A DNA stretch of 64,000 bases from Edaphobacter sp. 4G125. GTDB taxonomy: Bacteria; Acidobacteriota; Terriglobia; Terriglobales; Acidobacteriaceae. This document shows positions 17,018 to 26,539 of the stretch, piece after piece. The notes under the pieces are model-generated. The model did not search any database. It had not been told where the DNA came from and saw only the letters and a list, made by a program, of their open reading frames with translations. Position 1 is the first letter of the stretch; each line of letters begins with the position of its first letter. The position numbers and the translations under genes were made by a program. The stretch is from NCBI RefSeq assembly GCF_014274685.1, contig NZ_CP060393.1:3469501-3533500 (forward strand), read 5' to 3'.

Positions 17018-19135
17018 ATGTTGCGATCCAGTCTCGCTGCCGCCGTTGGTCTATGGCTTATCTCTCCCTGGCTTCCTGCACAGGTGGGAATCGCTATCAA
17101 CTCGCCAAACGGCGAGCCTCTCTCAGAACGCGTCGTCGCTTATACGATCGATGCCCGCCTCGATACCGATCGAAAGACCCTGGACGCTACCGAGACTCTG
17201 ACCTACCGGAACCTCACCGGTCAGCCTCTCAACACATTTCCATTTCATCTTTATCTCAACGCATTTCGACCAGAGTCCACCTTCACGGCAGAGACTCGTG
17301 CAGGCGGAGGTATTCGCGATTCGCTAGGCGATCACTACCCCGCTGAAAAGATCGGGAGCATCATGATTTCGCATATCGAGGCCGATGGATATGGCGATCT
17401 CACTCCAACACTTCACTTCACCGCTCCGGATGATGGCAATCTACTGGACCACACTGTTGCGGAGGTGATTCTTCCGCGCCCGCTCGCTCCAAACGATTCC
17501 ATCACCTTTCATGTTGCCTTCCATGATAAGTTTCCGCTCTCGGTCGCGAGAAATGGCTATAAGCGTGACTTCATCATGGGAGGCCAGTGGTTTCCCAAAG
17601 TAGGAGTGTTCTGGCACGGCGCGTGGAACTGCCATCAATATCACGCGACGACTGAATTTTTCTCTGACTTCGGCACCTATAACGTGCGCCTTACCGTCCC
17701 GCGACGTTATGTTGTCGGAGCCAGCGGCGTTTCCACCGGGAACCAACCCAACTCCGACGGCACGAAGACGCTCAGCTTTTACGGAGAAGACATCCACGAC
17801 TTCGCCTTCGCAGCCAGCCCACACTTCATTCCAACAGACGCGATCTATCTCTCTTCGCTTGGCCCTGTGCAGATCCACATCCTTGCGCTTGCAGCTCATC
17901 CACACATCGGGCAGAGATATCTCGACATCATGCGTGGCTCCCTCAGGGAGTTCGAACGCCGCTATGGTCCATACCCTTACAAGGTCATTACCGTCATCGA
18001 TCCCGAACCCGGGTCTGAAATGGAAGGCATGGAATACCCCACGCTGGTTACGGGTGATGGCTCCTGGACAAGCATCTTTAAAGTTCCCGAAATCACGGTG
18101 GAACACGAGTTCGGCCATCAGTACTGGTACGGCATGGTCGCGACCAATGAATTTGAAGAAGCCTGGCTCGATGAAGGGATCAACTCCTATACAGAAGTCA
18201 AAGTCCTGGCCGCATTGCTGGGAGACCGCACCTCGGTCGTCCAGCAACGTTATGCCAACTTTGGCGACGGATCGCTCCAACGCATCACGTATCTCTCTGC
18301 TCCCGACTTCGATCCTGTGACGCGCTTCGCCTGGAAGTTCCGAGATGAGCACTCATATGGAGCCATTACCTACGGCAAGACTGCAACCTTGCTCACAACG
18401 CTGGAAGGCATTCTCGGAACTAACACAATGGATGAGGCTCTGCGAACCTACTTCCAGCGTTATCGTTTCAAACATCCCACAGGAGAAGACTTCCTCCGCA
18501 CCATTGAAGAAGTTGCGGTCGCTCGCGGTAAGGCTTCCCCACTCTCCGGTGAACATCCAGAACCTGCTCCTGTCGTCACCACGTGCGCACCTCTTAGCCC
18601 TCTAGGTCCAACAACAACATTCAGACAGCTTAGCCAGCCAACTCCCACATGCATTGCCGAGCCCGCTCCTGCACCGGCAAACGCCTATACACCGACGACG
18701 TTACGACCATTCATTCAACAGGCCGTCTATGGAACTCAGCTCCTGGATTATTCCGTCGATGGTTTCTCTTCAGAGCCTGTGCAGTGGTGGCAATCCCCTC
18801 CACGCGATCCGCGGACGACGCAGTACTCGTCTGTGGTTTATCTGCGACGGCAAGGAGATTTCATTCTGCCCGTAACCGCTGAGATCGTCTTCGACGACGG
18901 CAGTCGCGTGCGCGAACACTGGGATGGCACAGATCGCTGGACCCGGTTCACATATACGCGCAACGCGAAGGTTGTCTCCGTTGAACTTGATCCAGACCAT
19001 CTGATTCCACTCGATCGAAATCTCTTCAACAACAGCTATACGAATCGCATCGATAAAGTCCCAGCGCACAAGTTGGCTTCCATCTGGACCGTTCTCCAGC
19101 AGATGGCAGCCCAATTGGCAGCCTGGATTGTGTGA
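17018..19135 (+). CDS. Secreted M1-family zinc metallopeptidase
   Basis: 705 residues with a short hydrophobic export signal (AAAVGLWLISPWLPAQ). The zinc site HEFGHQYWYG and the third ligand Glu in EEAWLDEGINSY mark a gluzincin of family M1. In the place of the exopeptidase GxMEN loop is SEMEGMEYPTL, seen in the M1 branch with bacterial secreted members, so strict aminopeptidase activity is uncertain. The N-terminal beta domain includes the typical LDATETLTYRNLTG segment; a C-terminal beta-rich region contains VVYLRRQGDFILPV. Likely role is periplasmic peptide or protein degradation. It lies in an operon, its stop overlapping the next gene's GTG by four bases. Confidence 0.88.
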   Translation: MLRSSLAAAVGLWLISPWLPAQVGIAINSPNGEPLSERVVAYTIDARLDTDRKTLDATETLTYRNLTGQPLNTFPFHLYLNAFRPESTFTAETRAGGGIRDSLGDHYPAEKIGSIMISHIEADGYGDLTPTLHFTAPDDGNLLDHTVAEVILPRPLAPNDSITFHVAFHDKFPLSVARNGYKRDFIMGGQWFPKVGVFWHGAWNCHQYHATTEFFSDFGTYNVRLTVPRRYVVGASGVSTGNQPNSDGTKTLSFYGEDIHDFAFAASPHFIPTDAIYLSSLGPVQIHILALAAHPHIGQRYLDIMRGSLREFERRYGPYPYKVITVIDPEPGSEMEGMEYPTLVTGDGSWTSIFKVPEITVEHEFGHQYWYGMVATNEFEEAWLDEGINSYTEVKVLAALLGDRTSVVQQRYANFGDGSLQRITYLSAPDFDPVTRFAWKFRDEHSYGAITYGKTATLLTTLEGILGTNTMDEALRTYFQRYRFKHPTGEDFLRTIEEVAVARGKASPLSGEHPEPAPVVTTCAPLSPLGPTTTFRQLSQPTPTCIAEPAPAPANAYTPTTLRPFIQQAVYGTQLLDYSVDGFSSEPVQWWQSPPRDPRTTQYSSVVYLRRQGDFILPVTAEIVFDDGSRVREHWDGTDRWTRFTYTRNAKVVSVELDPDHLIPLDRNLFNNSYTNRIDKVPAHKLASIWTVLQQMAAQLAAWIV

Positions 19136-20394
19136 AAAGGAACGGAGATATCGAAAGGCTCCCTATGGCTCGAACCCGTAGCATTCTCTTCCACGGCCTC
19201 AGCATTACCCTTCGCCGGCTTCCGGCGTTCCTGTGGACGTACCTTTTTAATCTCGGACTCGCCCTGGCCTTTTGCTTCCCGCTGTACAAGCAACTTTCAA
19301 AATTGCTCGATCACTCCCTGGCCGCTCAGAGAATCTCTTCCGGCTTCGATCTCTCTGTCGCCCTCTCAAGCATCATGCAGCTTCAACACGGCTCCGCGGG
19401 ACAGGCCATCACCACGACTAGTTACGGGTCGCTTCCCACGTATCTGTTGATCTATCTCCTCCTCGTACCGGGAACTCTCTTCTGCTATATCACCCGCGCC
19501 CACTCCACCTTGAGCAGCCTCCTTCGCCAGGGCATATTGCACTTCTGGCGATTTATACGCATCATCCTCCTCACCCTGATTGCCGCGTTTTTCATCCTCG
19601 GCCCTCTTACATTACTGCAACGGCACTGGGCTCGTTTCGTTGACGAACACTTCGTTGGACGGCCCGCCCTGCTCCTCACCTTGGCAGGTGCAGGAGTTGT
19701 TCTCCTGATCGCCTCCCTCCTGCGCCTCTATTTCGACCTCGTCGAGGTCTATACCGTTCAGCTTGGGACTCATACACGATCTTCAGGACGTCCTGATCGC
19801 CGTGTCAGGCGAACGCTGGGTCCGGCATTCCGTTTACTTCGCACTCATCTGACTCGTGCATGGATAGCTTTTTTGTTCCTCGCCATCCTGGGTTCCGCAG
19901 CCGCCTTCATCGCGACGAGAACAGCGATGCACATGATGGCGCAGTCTCGCGTCTGGCCAATGTTTCTCGTAGCGCAAGCAGGGCTCTTCATCATGCTCTT
20001 CATGCGGTTCTGGCAGCGGGGAGCTGAGGCTTCCCTTGTACTGCAATATCCCATTGCCCCGGAAGAATCTACCTCAATCGTTCCGCGAGCGACCTTCTCC
20101 TCCCATGTGCATCCGGCTCCGCCGTCGCCACCTACATCAGACGTTGTCTCCTCAGAGCATCCGCACCATGTCGAGATGATCTATAACCCCGATCCTCTCA
20201 CGCCGCTTTATCCTGCGCCCTTCTCACCGGATGCCCCTCTGGTCGAACCAACGCCTCCGATAACGACCACGATTCCTCCCGATCCCATTCCGAATCCGGA
20301 ACCTGCTCCGCCCTCACTCGATCAGCCCGACCCTGGTATCTTTCACCGCGATTCTCAGACTTCCCATCTGCCTGACAATCCCGATAAAAAATGA
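19132..20394 (+). CDS. Integral membrane protein with Pro-rich cytoplasmic or periplasmic tail
   Basis: 420 residues; family not recognised. Around five to six transmembrane helices occupy residues 20-300 (for example LPAFLWTYLFNLGLALAF, YLLIYLLLVPGTLFCYI, IILLTLIAAFFILGPL, and AWIAFLFLAILGSAAAFIA). The last 110 residues are disordered and rich in Pro, Asp and Glu, with repeated PPxPxPxP-like stretches. The start is a GTG at 19132 overlapping the peptidase stop; an internal ATG at 19165 is possible. The gene lies between the M1 peptidase and sixA with four-base overlaps on both sides, so it is co-translated with them; its job may be to support or regulate the peptidase. Confidence 0.7.
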   Translation: MKRNGDIERLPMARTRSILFHGLSITLRRLPAFLWTYLFNLGLALAFCFPLYKQLSKLLDHSLAAQRISSGFDLSVALSSIMQLQHGSAGQAITTTSYGSLPTYLLIYLLLVPGTLFCYITRAHSTLSSLLRQGILHFWRFIRIILLTLIAAFFILGPLTLLQRHWARFVDEHFVGRPALLLTLAGAGVVLLIASLLRLYFDLVEVYTVQLGTHTRSSGRPDRRVRRTLGPAFRLLRTHLTRAWIAFLFLAILGSAAAFIATRTAMHMMAQSRVWPMFLVAQAGLFIMLFMRFWQRGAEASLVLQYPIAPEESTSIVPRATFSSHVHPAPPSPPTSDVVSSEHPHHVEMIYNPDPLTPLYPAPFSPDAPLVEPTPPITTTIPPDPIPNPEPAPPSLDQPDPGIFHRDSQTSHLPDNPDKK

Positions 20395-20957
20395 TCGCTG
20401 CACTAAAATCGAGATTGACTATGAATCTCTTTATCCTTCGACATGCCTCCGCAGGAGAACGACGTCAGAACCCGGTTCTGGACCGCAAGCGCCCGTTAGA
20501 TAAGGATGGCAAACGCCACTGTATGCAATTGGCGCATATCCTCAACGGCTTGAAGATTCAGTTCGACCTCATCATCTCCAGTCCGCTTAAACGGAGCCTT
20601 CAGACCGCCTCATTGGTTGGAACCGAGACGGGCTATGAATCTCAGATTCTGCTCTCGAATGCGCTCGCTCCCGAAGCGACACTCCGCGACTTTCAACGAC
20701 TACTCTCCGAGTGCCGGGACTACGAGAATGTGCTGGTCGTCGGCCACAACCCCAACATCACGCAGTTCCTGGCTGCTCTGCTGGTTCCACATAACGCGAC
20801 CACCACACCTTCAATCCGTTTGCGCAAAGGGTCTCTTGCCCGTCTGTCACTGACACGCGCACCGGCTACACTGCAATGGCTGCTTGATCCCCGTCCCGTG
20901 CGTGCGCTCTATACGACTTCGACAAAAAGTTCGCGCCGGAAGACCTCGCGGAAGTAA
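20391..20957 (+). CDS. sixA: Phosphohistidine phosphatase SixA-like
   Basis: Histidine-phosphatase superfamily enzyme removing phosphate from phosphohistidine in signalling proteins. The RHG-type motif is LFILRHASAGE (catalytic His of RHA), followed by the conserved LDKDGKRHC, the SSPLKRSLQTA segment and the second His in VLVVGHNPNI. The start at ATG 20391 overlaps the previous stop (ATGA); ATG 20421, right before LFILRHA, is an alternative and better matches SixA length (about 160 residues). The C-terminus is basic (SRRKTSRK) and its last 49 bases overlap the 3-prime end of the opposite-strand ppx gene, an unusual convergent overlap. Confidence 0.85.
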   Translation: MIAALKSRLTMNLFILRHASAGERRQNPVLDRKRPLDKDGKRHCMQLAHILNGLKIQFDLIISSPLKRSLQTASLVGTETGYESQILLSNALAPEATLRDFQRLLSECRDYENVLVVGHNPNITQFLAALLVPHNATTTPSIRLRKGSLARLSLTRAPATLQWLLDPRPVRALYTTSTKSSRRKTSRK

Positions 20958-22480
20958 GTGGCCTCTTTCTTTACTGACCACGCCTCCAGCTCTGCCCCGC
21001 CGCGGCTCGGAGCAAGTTCGAGCAGCACTCGCTTCGGGTACACGTAGATACGGATGCGTAGCGTGGCCGATGCTCGATCCTGATTCAATGCGGCCGCGAG
21101 TCGCAGTAGAGCAATAGCGCGAATCACATTCGTGTGCTCTTCGATCGGCAGTGTGCGCATCACGCGGTCCATCGCATCGGGCCGCGTTTTTCCCAGATAT
21201 CTCGCCAGCGCGCTCACAATGACTCTCTGCTCCGGTGAAAACCCGAAGATCTCAGAGTTCGCGATGATGTACTGCGCATGTCGATGATGGCCCTGATGGT
21301 TCATAAACTTGCCTACGTCCTGCATCATCGCGGCAGACTCAAGCCAAAGCCTATATTCCTCAGGTAGCTCATGGACGCGCACCAGCGCATGGAACAGCTC
21401 CACCACATGCTGTCGTACCGGCTCAACCTGCCGCTGCTCGATGCCATATCGACGACAGACCTCCAGCACGCCCGCCCATCGCTCGCTTTCGATCTTCTGG
21501 TGCACCGAGGTCCGCAGGTCCGCGTCGCCAAGCATCTGCGCCAGCATTCCATCCCGCAATCCAAGGGATGAATAACGAAACGACTTCAACCCGAATCGTT
21601 CCATCAAGCTTGCATAGACGAACGCACCGCCTACAATAATCTCCGACCGCCTTGGCCCAATACCGGGAATCGCCGCCCTCTGCTCATCGCGCATCTTCGC
21701 CAGTCGGTCCACTAGTGCGCGAACCTCCGTCGAGTGGGCAGTGAGGGTGCCTACATGCTCCACACGCTTTTTGACCAAAGACTTTTTCTTGTCCTTGATA
21801 GCTGCCTTTTTGCGCGCGTCACTACTGGCTTCGGCCAGTGCCGAGGCCGTTCCCGAGGTGGCGATGACCAATGCTGCACGCGGCATCCCAATCTTCTTTT
21901 CCGCCTTCTTCAGCTCGCGATCGATATACTGCTTCAGCCGCGCAACGTCTTCCCTGGCCGGAGGATCTGTCATAAGAAACTCCTGCTGCAGGCGCACCGC
22001 TCCCAGGGGCAGACTCACCATCGACTTGATCCGCCCGCCGTCGGAGACCGTGACTTCGCAGCTTCCGCCTCCAAGGTCGATCAGGACACAACGACCACGC
22101 GCTCCCACCTCATGGGTTACCACTCCAAGATGGATCAGACGACCCTCTTCTAAACCGGAGATCACTTCGACATTCCATCCGGTCGCCGAACGTACCCATT
22201 CGATAAACGCATCGGAGTTGCGAGCGTCTCGCATGGCACTGGTTGCAACTACACGCACCTTGTCGGCCACATGAAGCTGCACTGCCTTGTGGAAGCGCTT
22301 GAGCGCACGGATCGTCGCTGCCATCGCCTCCGGCGAGATCACACCCGTCTGAAAGACGCTCTCGCCCAGCCGAGTCACCTCGCGGTCTTCATGCAGCGTC
22401 TTCAGCCGGTGCATCTGCACCTCGGCAATCTTCAACCGGCAGGAGTTCGATCCAATATCCACTGCAGCAAACGTCGGCAT
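20909..22480 (-). CDS. ppx: Exopolyphosphatase / GppA family phosphatase with HD-like C-terminus
   Basis: Hydrolyses polyphosphate or pppGpp. The actin-like ATPase fold shows AAVDIGSNSCRLKIAEV at the start, RVVATSAMRDARN, the phosphate-binding VLIDLGGGSCEV, and the catalytic-region EEGRLIHLGV. The 523-residue protein has a C-terminal helical HD-like part (MMQDVGKFMNHQGHHRHAQYII). A Lys-rich insertion (KKAAIKDKKKSLVKKR) lies in the linker between the two actin-like lobes at about residues 225-250, not typical of the family. GTG 22483 is adjacent, but ATG 22480 with GAGG is preferred. The 3-prime end overlaps sixA by 49 bases. It is divergent from the ArnT-like gene. Ppx versus GppA cannot be separated by sequence. 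Confidence 0.9.
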   Translation of the reverse strand: MPTFAAVDIGSNSCRLKIAEVQMHRLKTLHEDREVTRLGESVFQTGVISPEAMAATIRALKRFHKAVQLHVADKVRVVATSAMRDARNSDAFIEWVRSATGWNVEVISGLEEGRLIHLGVVTHEVGARGRCVLIDLGGGSCEVTVSDGGRIKSMVSLPLGAVRLQQEFLMTDPPAREDVARLKQYIDRELKKAEKKIGMPRAALVIATSGTASALAEASSDARKKAAIKDKKKSLVKKRVEHVGTLTAHSTEVRALVDRLAKMRDEQRAAIPGIGPRRSEIIVGGAFVYASLMERFGLKSFRYSSLGLRDGMLAQMLGDADLRTSVHQKIESERWAGVLEVCRRYGIEQRQVEPVRQHVVELFHALVRVHELPEEYRLWLESAAMMQDVGKFMNHQGHHRHAQYIIANSEIFGFSPEQRVIVSALARYLGKTRPDAMDRVMRTLPIEEHTNVIRAIALLRLAAALNQDRASATLRIRIYVYPKRVLLELAPSRGGAELEAWSVKKEATYFREVFRRELFVEVV

Positions 22481-22621
22481 CACACCTCATTTCAAATCCA
22501 TGAATCAACTACACAAGCCAAGATACATCCATCGACCGCCGAAAGGATTTATCTCCTGGTGTCATCAATAAAGTCCGCTTTGCCTATAAGAGGGATTTAT
22601 CCTAGTAAGAGCTGATCCGTC

Positions 22622-24559
22622 ATGACCACGCCCACTCTTTCTACGCCTCTGGCTTCTCCAAAAACTGCACAGTCCGAGCCCTACCCGGCATCTCGACGAC
22701 GACCCGCTGCCCTTCTTGTCCTCTTTTCCCTCTGGTTGGTCATCTTCTTTGCCTCTCTCTTTGCTCCACCATTACTGGACGACGCCGACGCCACCCACGC
22801 CAACGCAGCGCGTCACATGGTTCTCACCGGCGACCTCGTCACCCTCAAAGTCAATGGCATCCGCTATCTGGAAAAAGCAGCCCTACCCTACTGGCTCGAC
22901 GCCATCAGTTTCCGGGTCTTCGGGTTCAACGCCTTTGCCGCTCATATTCCCGAAGCGGTCGGAGTTCTTTTGCTTGCCCTGCTCGGCTATCACTGGAGTC
23001 GCCGAGCCTATGATGAGCGAACCGGCTTCTACACCGGCATCTTCATCCTCACCGCCGCCGGAGTCTTCCTCTTCACCCGCATCTATATCCCTGAAGTCCT
23101 GCTCTCGTTGTTTCTTTGTACTGCGCTCTATTGCTTCCTTAAAACACTCTCCCTGACCAAAACTCCTGTCACAGAATCGACCTTTCCTCCCATCGTCTAT
23201 CCCTATGCGATGTGGACAGCTCTTGCGCTCGCCGTCCTGACCAAAGGGCTCGTCGCCCTGGTCTTCTTCTTCGGAGCCGCGATCGTCTACCTCGCTCTCA
23301 CGAGGGAATGGCATCTCTGGCGCACGCTCAAACCTTTGAGCGGCATAATTCTTTTTCTTGCCATCGCGGCCCCTTGGCATATCCTCGCCGGGCTGCGAAA
23401 TACCGGCGGAATGAACGGCCACGGCTTCTTCTGGTTCTACTTCGTCAACGAGCACTTCCTGCGCTTCCTGGGCAAGCGCTACCCTAAGGACTACAACAAA
23501 CTTCCCGGCTATCTCTTCTGGAGCCTGCATCTCGTCTGGCTCTTTCCCTGGAGCCTCTTCGCTCCCGCCGTCTTAATTCAAGGCTGGCGCCAGCGACGGC
23601 AAATGTTGAATACCAACACCTTTTCTGCACGTACGACACTGTTGCATGCGATCTATGCGGCCCTGGTCCTGGTCTTCTTTTCCATCTCGACCAACCAGGA
23701 GTACTACACCTTCCCGGCTTACCTCGCGCTGCTGACCCTGATTGCTGTTGCACTCGCGAAGTCCGAAGCCATTTATCAGCAAGACAGTCTCTCTCGCCAC
23801 TGGATCACTTTTGCTCATGCGACCTATACGGTGATCGGCCTGGCCGCCGCCACAGCGCTGGCTTATGGACTCTGGAGTTCCAGAAAGCTGCCTTTCGTAC
23901 CCGATATTGGAGAGCTTCTCGCCCATCGCGCAGTCGGCGATTACACCCTCTCGATGTCGCACTTCTTCGACCTTACGGGCCCGAGCTTTGCTGCGCTGCG
24001 GCTTCCGGCAGCGCTTGCTGCCCTGGCCTTCGCGATTGGGCCCGCGATCGCGTGGTGGCTAAGGAAAAAGCAACGCCACCTCGCATCCACAACGACCATC
24101 GCTCTCACCAGCACGATCTTTCTTATCGCGGCACACATTGCCTTTATCCGCTTCGGCCCCATGCTCTCTTCACAGAATCTCGCCCAAAAGATTCAACAAC
24201 TGGAAGACAACGGCTCAGTCTCTCGTGACAGTCAAATTCTCCTCTTTGGCGACCAATCTTATGGCTCCTCGATCCCCTTTTACCTTGGGAAAATCGTCTA
24301 TTTAGTCGATGGTCGTTCGACTTCTATGCTCTTCGGATCAACCTTTCCGGACGCTCCTCCCATCTTTCTTTCTCATGAAGATCTCGTGAAGGAATGGGGA
24401 ACCGGACAACGCAAAATCCTCTTCGTTCCGCTCGAAAGAAGAGATGTGGTTGACCGGCTCTTGGGAAACAACAAGATCCTTCTCGCAGAGACCTCAGGAA
24501 AAGCGCTCTTCACCGACCGCCCGCTCGACCACCCCGTGGGCACTGATCATCAACAGTAA
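22622..24559 (+). CDS. ArnT-like glycosyltransferase family 39 membrane protein (first tandem copy)
   Basis: A 645-residue integral membrane enzyme of the PMT/ArnT superfamily, which moves a sugar from a polyprenyl-phosphate donor to a lipid or glycan on the periplasmic side. After the first helix (residues 30-50) comes the conserved acidic loop LLDDADATHANAARHMV, the GT39 metal/donor site, then NGIRYLEKAALPYWLDA. About 12 helices follow, and a C-terminal soluble domain of about 130 residues contains DRLLGNNKILLAE. An ATG at 22622 begins the frame. The next gene, 21 bases downstream, is a clear paralogue. The target is not known; lipid A or hopanoid modification are options. Confidence 0.85.
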   Translation: MTTPTLSTPLASPKTAQSEPYPASRRRPAALLVLFSLWLVIFFASLFAPPLLDDADATHANAARHMVLTGDLVTLKVNGIRYLEKAALPYWLDAISFRVFGFNAFAAHIPEAVGVLLLALLGYHWSRRAYDERTGFYTGIFILTAAGVFLFTRIYIPEVLLSLFLCTALYCFLKTLSLTKTPVTESTFPPIVYPYAMWTALALAVLTKGLVALVFFFGAAIVYLALTREWHLWRTLKPLSGIILFLAIAAPWHILAGLRNTGGMNGHGFFWFYFVNEHFLRFLGKRYPKDYNKLPGYLFWSLHLVWLFPWSLFAPAVLIQGWRQRRQMLNTNTFSARTTLLHAIYAALVLVFFSISTNQEYYTFPAYLALLTLIAVALAKSEAIYQQDSLSRHWITFAHATYTVIGLAAATALAYGLWSSRKLPFVPDIGELLAHRAVGDYTLSMSHFFDLTGPSFAALRLPAALAALAFAIGPAIAWWLRKKQRHLASTTTIALTSTIFLIAAHIAFIRFGPMLSSQNLAQKIQQLEDNGSVSRDSQILLFGDQSYGSSIPFYLGKIVYLVDGRSTSMLFGSTFPDAPPIFLSHEDLVKEWGTGQRKILFVPLERRDVVDRLLGNNKILLAETSGKALFTDRPLDHPVGTDHQQ

Positions 24560-24580
24560 GTTTTCTGAAGAATTCAACGC

Positions 24581-26521
24581 GTGAACGCAGGGATGACCCA
24601 ATTCGTTGCCTCCCCGGCCAACCCGGACACCGAGGTTCTAACTGGCTCTGTGTCGCTCGAATCCCTGGCACCGTCACGGAGTTGGAGTCCTCGCTCAATT
24701 GCAATCATCTTTTTCGCCTGGCTCATTCTTCAGATTGGCTGTTTGTTTACGCCTGGTCTGCTCGATGATGTCGATTCCATCTACACCGAAATCGCGCGCG
24801 AGATGCTTGTACGCAATGACTACGTCACTCCGTATGTAAATGGCATTCGCTTCTTCGACAAGCCACCCTTGATGTATTGGATGGCTGCGGCTTCCATGCG
24901 CATCTTTGGCCCGCATGATTGGGCGGCGCGCCTTCCTCTAGCTATCGGCGTCCTCGCTCTGTTGCTAGCGGTCTATACGCTCGGTATTCGTCTCTTCCGT
25001 GAGACATCTCCCCCCGATGCTCCCGATCGTGGGGGCTTCTATGCCGCGCTCGCATTGGCCACCAGCATCGGACCGTTCCTTTACACCCGCTTCTATATCC
25101 CGGATATCCTCCTCGCCCTTTGGATGACGCTTGGCGTCCATCTCTTCCTGATCGCACTGGATCGCATCCATCAAGGCCGCTCTTCGCTGCTGCCCTGCCT
25201 GAGCTTCGCTGCCGTAATGGCTCTCAATGTTCTTACCAAAGGACTCATCGGCCTGATCTTTCCCATCGGCTTTGCTTTGCTATATCTCGCAATCACGCAT
25301 CAGCTTTCGAAACTGAAATACCTGCACCTTGTCTCAAGTCTGGCCCTCTTTCTCGGGATCGCTGCCCCCTGGCATATTCTCGCGGCCATTCGGACACCCT
25401 CCATCCCTCTCCCTTCAGGACTCGGGCTTCCCGAGCGCGGAGGTTGGGCCTGGTTCTATCTCTACAATGAACACATCGCTCGTTTCCTTGGCCAACGCAT
25501 TCCTCACGACTATGGCCAGGTTCCAATCACTCTCTTCTGGCTTCTGAGTATCGTCTGGGTTCTGCCCTGGTCAGCTTTCCTTATACCTGCCATCTCCGAT
25601 CACGTCCGTGATCTCCGCAACCGCACGCTAATCTCTCCTCGAAGATATGAAGCAGCGCTCTCGCTTCTTCTCTGGACCGCTCTCGTGCTCGGCTTCTTTA
25701 CCCTCTCCAGCCGGCAGGAATACTACAACCTTCCCGCGCTTCCCGCGCTCGCGCTGATGTCCGCCGGCCTCCTCGCTCGTGCCGATTCACGGGATGCATC
25801 TTCCCGGACTGGCGCACTTCGCTGGACAATTTGCTTCCTTCTTCCTCTCTCCACACTGGTCGCTCTCGTCTGCGGATATTTCTCGATCGTTGCGCCGCAT
25901 CCAGCTGATGGAACCGACATCGCATCTCTCCTCGCGGCCAATCCAGAGTTCTACAATCTCTCCCTCGGCCACATCTTCGATCTCACCGGAGCAGCAATGG
26001 GCCTCTTTCGAGGACCTCTCATCGCAGTCGCTCTCGGAATGATCTGCATGGGGTTTGGAAGTCTCATACTCCGTCAACACAAACACCAGTATGCTGCCAA
26101 CCTTATTCTCGCCACAGCGACGGTCATCACTTTACTCGCCGCGCACGAGGGACTGACCCGCTTCTATCCCATTCTCGGCTCTAAAGATCTTGCTCTTGCT
26201 ATCGATCGCGACGGTCTGCAACCAAACGATCAGATCATCCTTGACGGAGAGCTCACATCCGGCTCTTCGCTGATCTTCTACACCCATCACCAGCTTCACC
26301 TGATCAATGGCAACGTCAATGGCCTTTGGTACGGGGCCTTCTGGCCCGATGCTCCGCGCATCTTTGAAACAGAAGACTCTCTCCGGCACCTCTGGTCAGG
26401 ACCGGATCGCGTCTTCTTGTTGACCTACCATCCGAAAGCACGAGTTGACGATTTGGCCCCCTACGGAACGGTTCATATCCTCGCTGCCGCCGGAGGCAAA
26501 ACCATCCTTACCAATCGTTGA
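24581..26521 (+). CDS. ArnT-like glycosyltransferase family 39 membrane protein (second tandem copy)
   Basis: 646 residues, paralogous to the gene just upstream: shared LLDDVDSIYTEIAREM and YVNGIRFFDKPPLMYWM segments in the same order, the same run of about 12 helices, and a similar C-terminal soluble domain (DQIILDGELTSGSSLIFY). Divergence is considerable, so the duplication is not recent. The start is a GTG (24581) or the ATG four codons later (24593). It probably forms a two-gene operon with the first copy. It converges on the HpnI-like gene, ending 18 bases from it, and the three together suggest a small block for envelope lipid glycosylation. Confidence 0.85.
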   Translation: MNAGMTQFVASPANPDTEVLTGSVSLESLAPSRSWSPRSIAIIFFAWLILQIGCLFTPGLLDDVDSIYTEIAREMLVRNDYVTPYVNGIRFFDKPPLMYWMAAASMRIFGPHDWAARLPLAIGVLALLLAVYTLGIRLFRETSPPDAPDRGGFYAALALATSIGPFLYTRFYIPDILLALWMTLGVHLFLIALDRIHQGRSSLLPCLSFAAVMALNVLTKGLIGLIFPIGFALLYLAITHQLSKLKYLHLVSSLALFLGIAAPWHILAAIRTPSIPLPSGLGLPERGGWAWFYLYNEHIARFLGQRIPHDYGQVPITLFWLLSIVWVLPWSAFLIPAISDHVRDLRNRTLISPRRYEAALSLLLWTALVLGFFTLSSRQEYYNLPALPALALMSAGLLARADSRDASSRTGALRWTICFLLPLSTLVALVCGYFSIVAPHPADGTDIASLLAANPEFYNLSLGHIFDLTGAAMGLFRGPLIAVALGMICMGFGSLILRQHKHQYAANLILATATVITLLAAHEGLTRFYPILGSKDLALAIDRDGLQPNDQIILDGELTSGSSLIFYTHHQLHLINGNVNGLWYGAFWPDAPRIFETEDSLRHLWSGPDRVFLLTYHPKARVDDLAPYGTVHILAAAGGKTILTNR

Positions 26522-26539
26522 GCGCGTCGGACATAAAAT

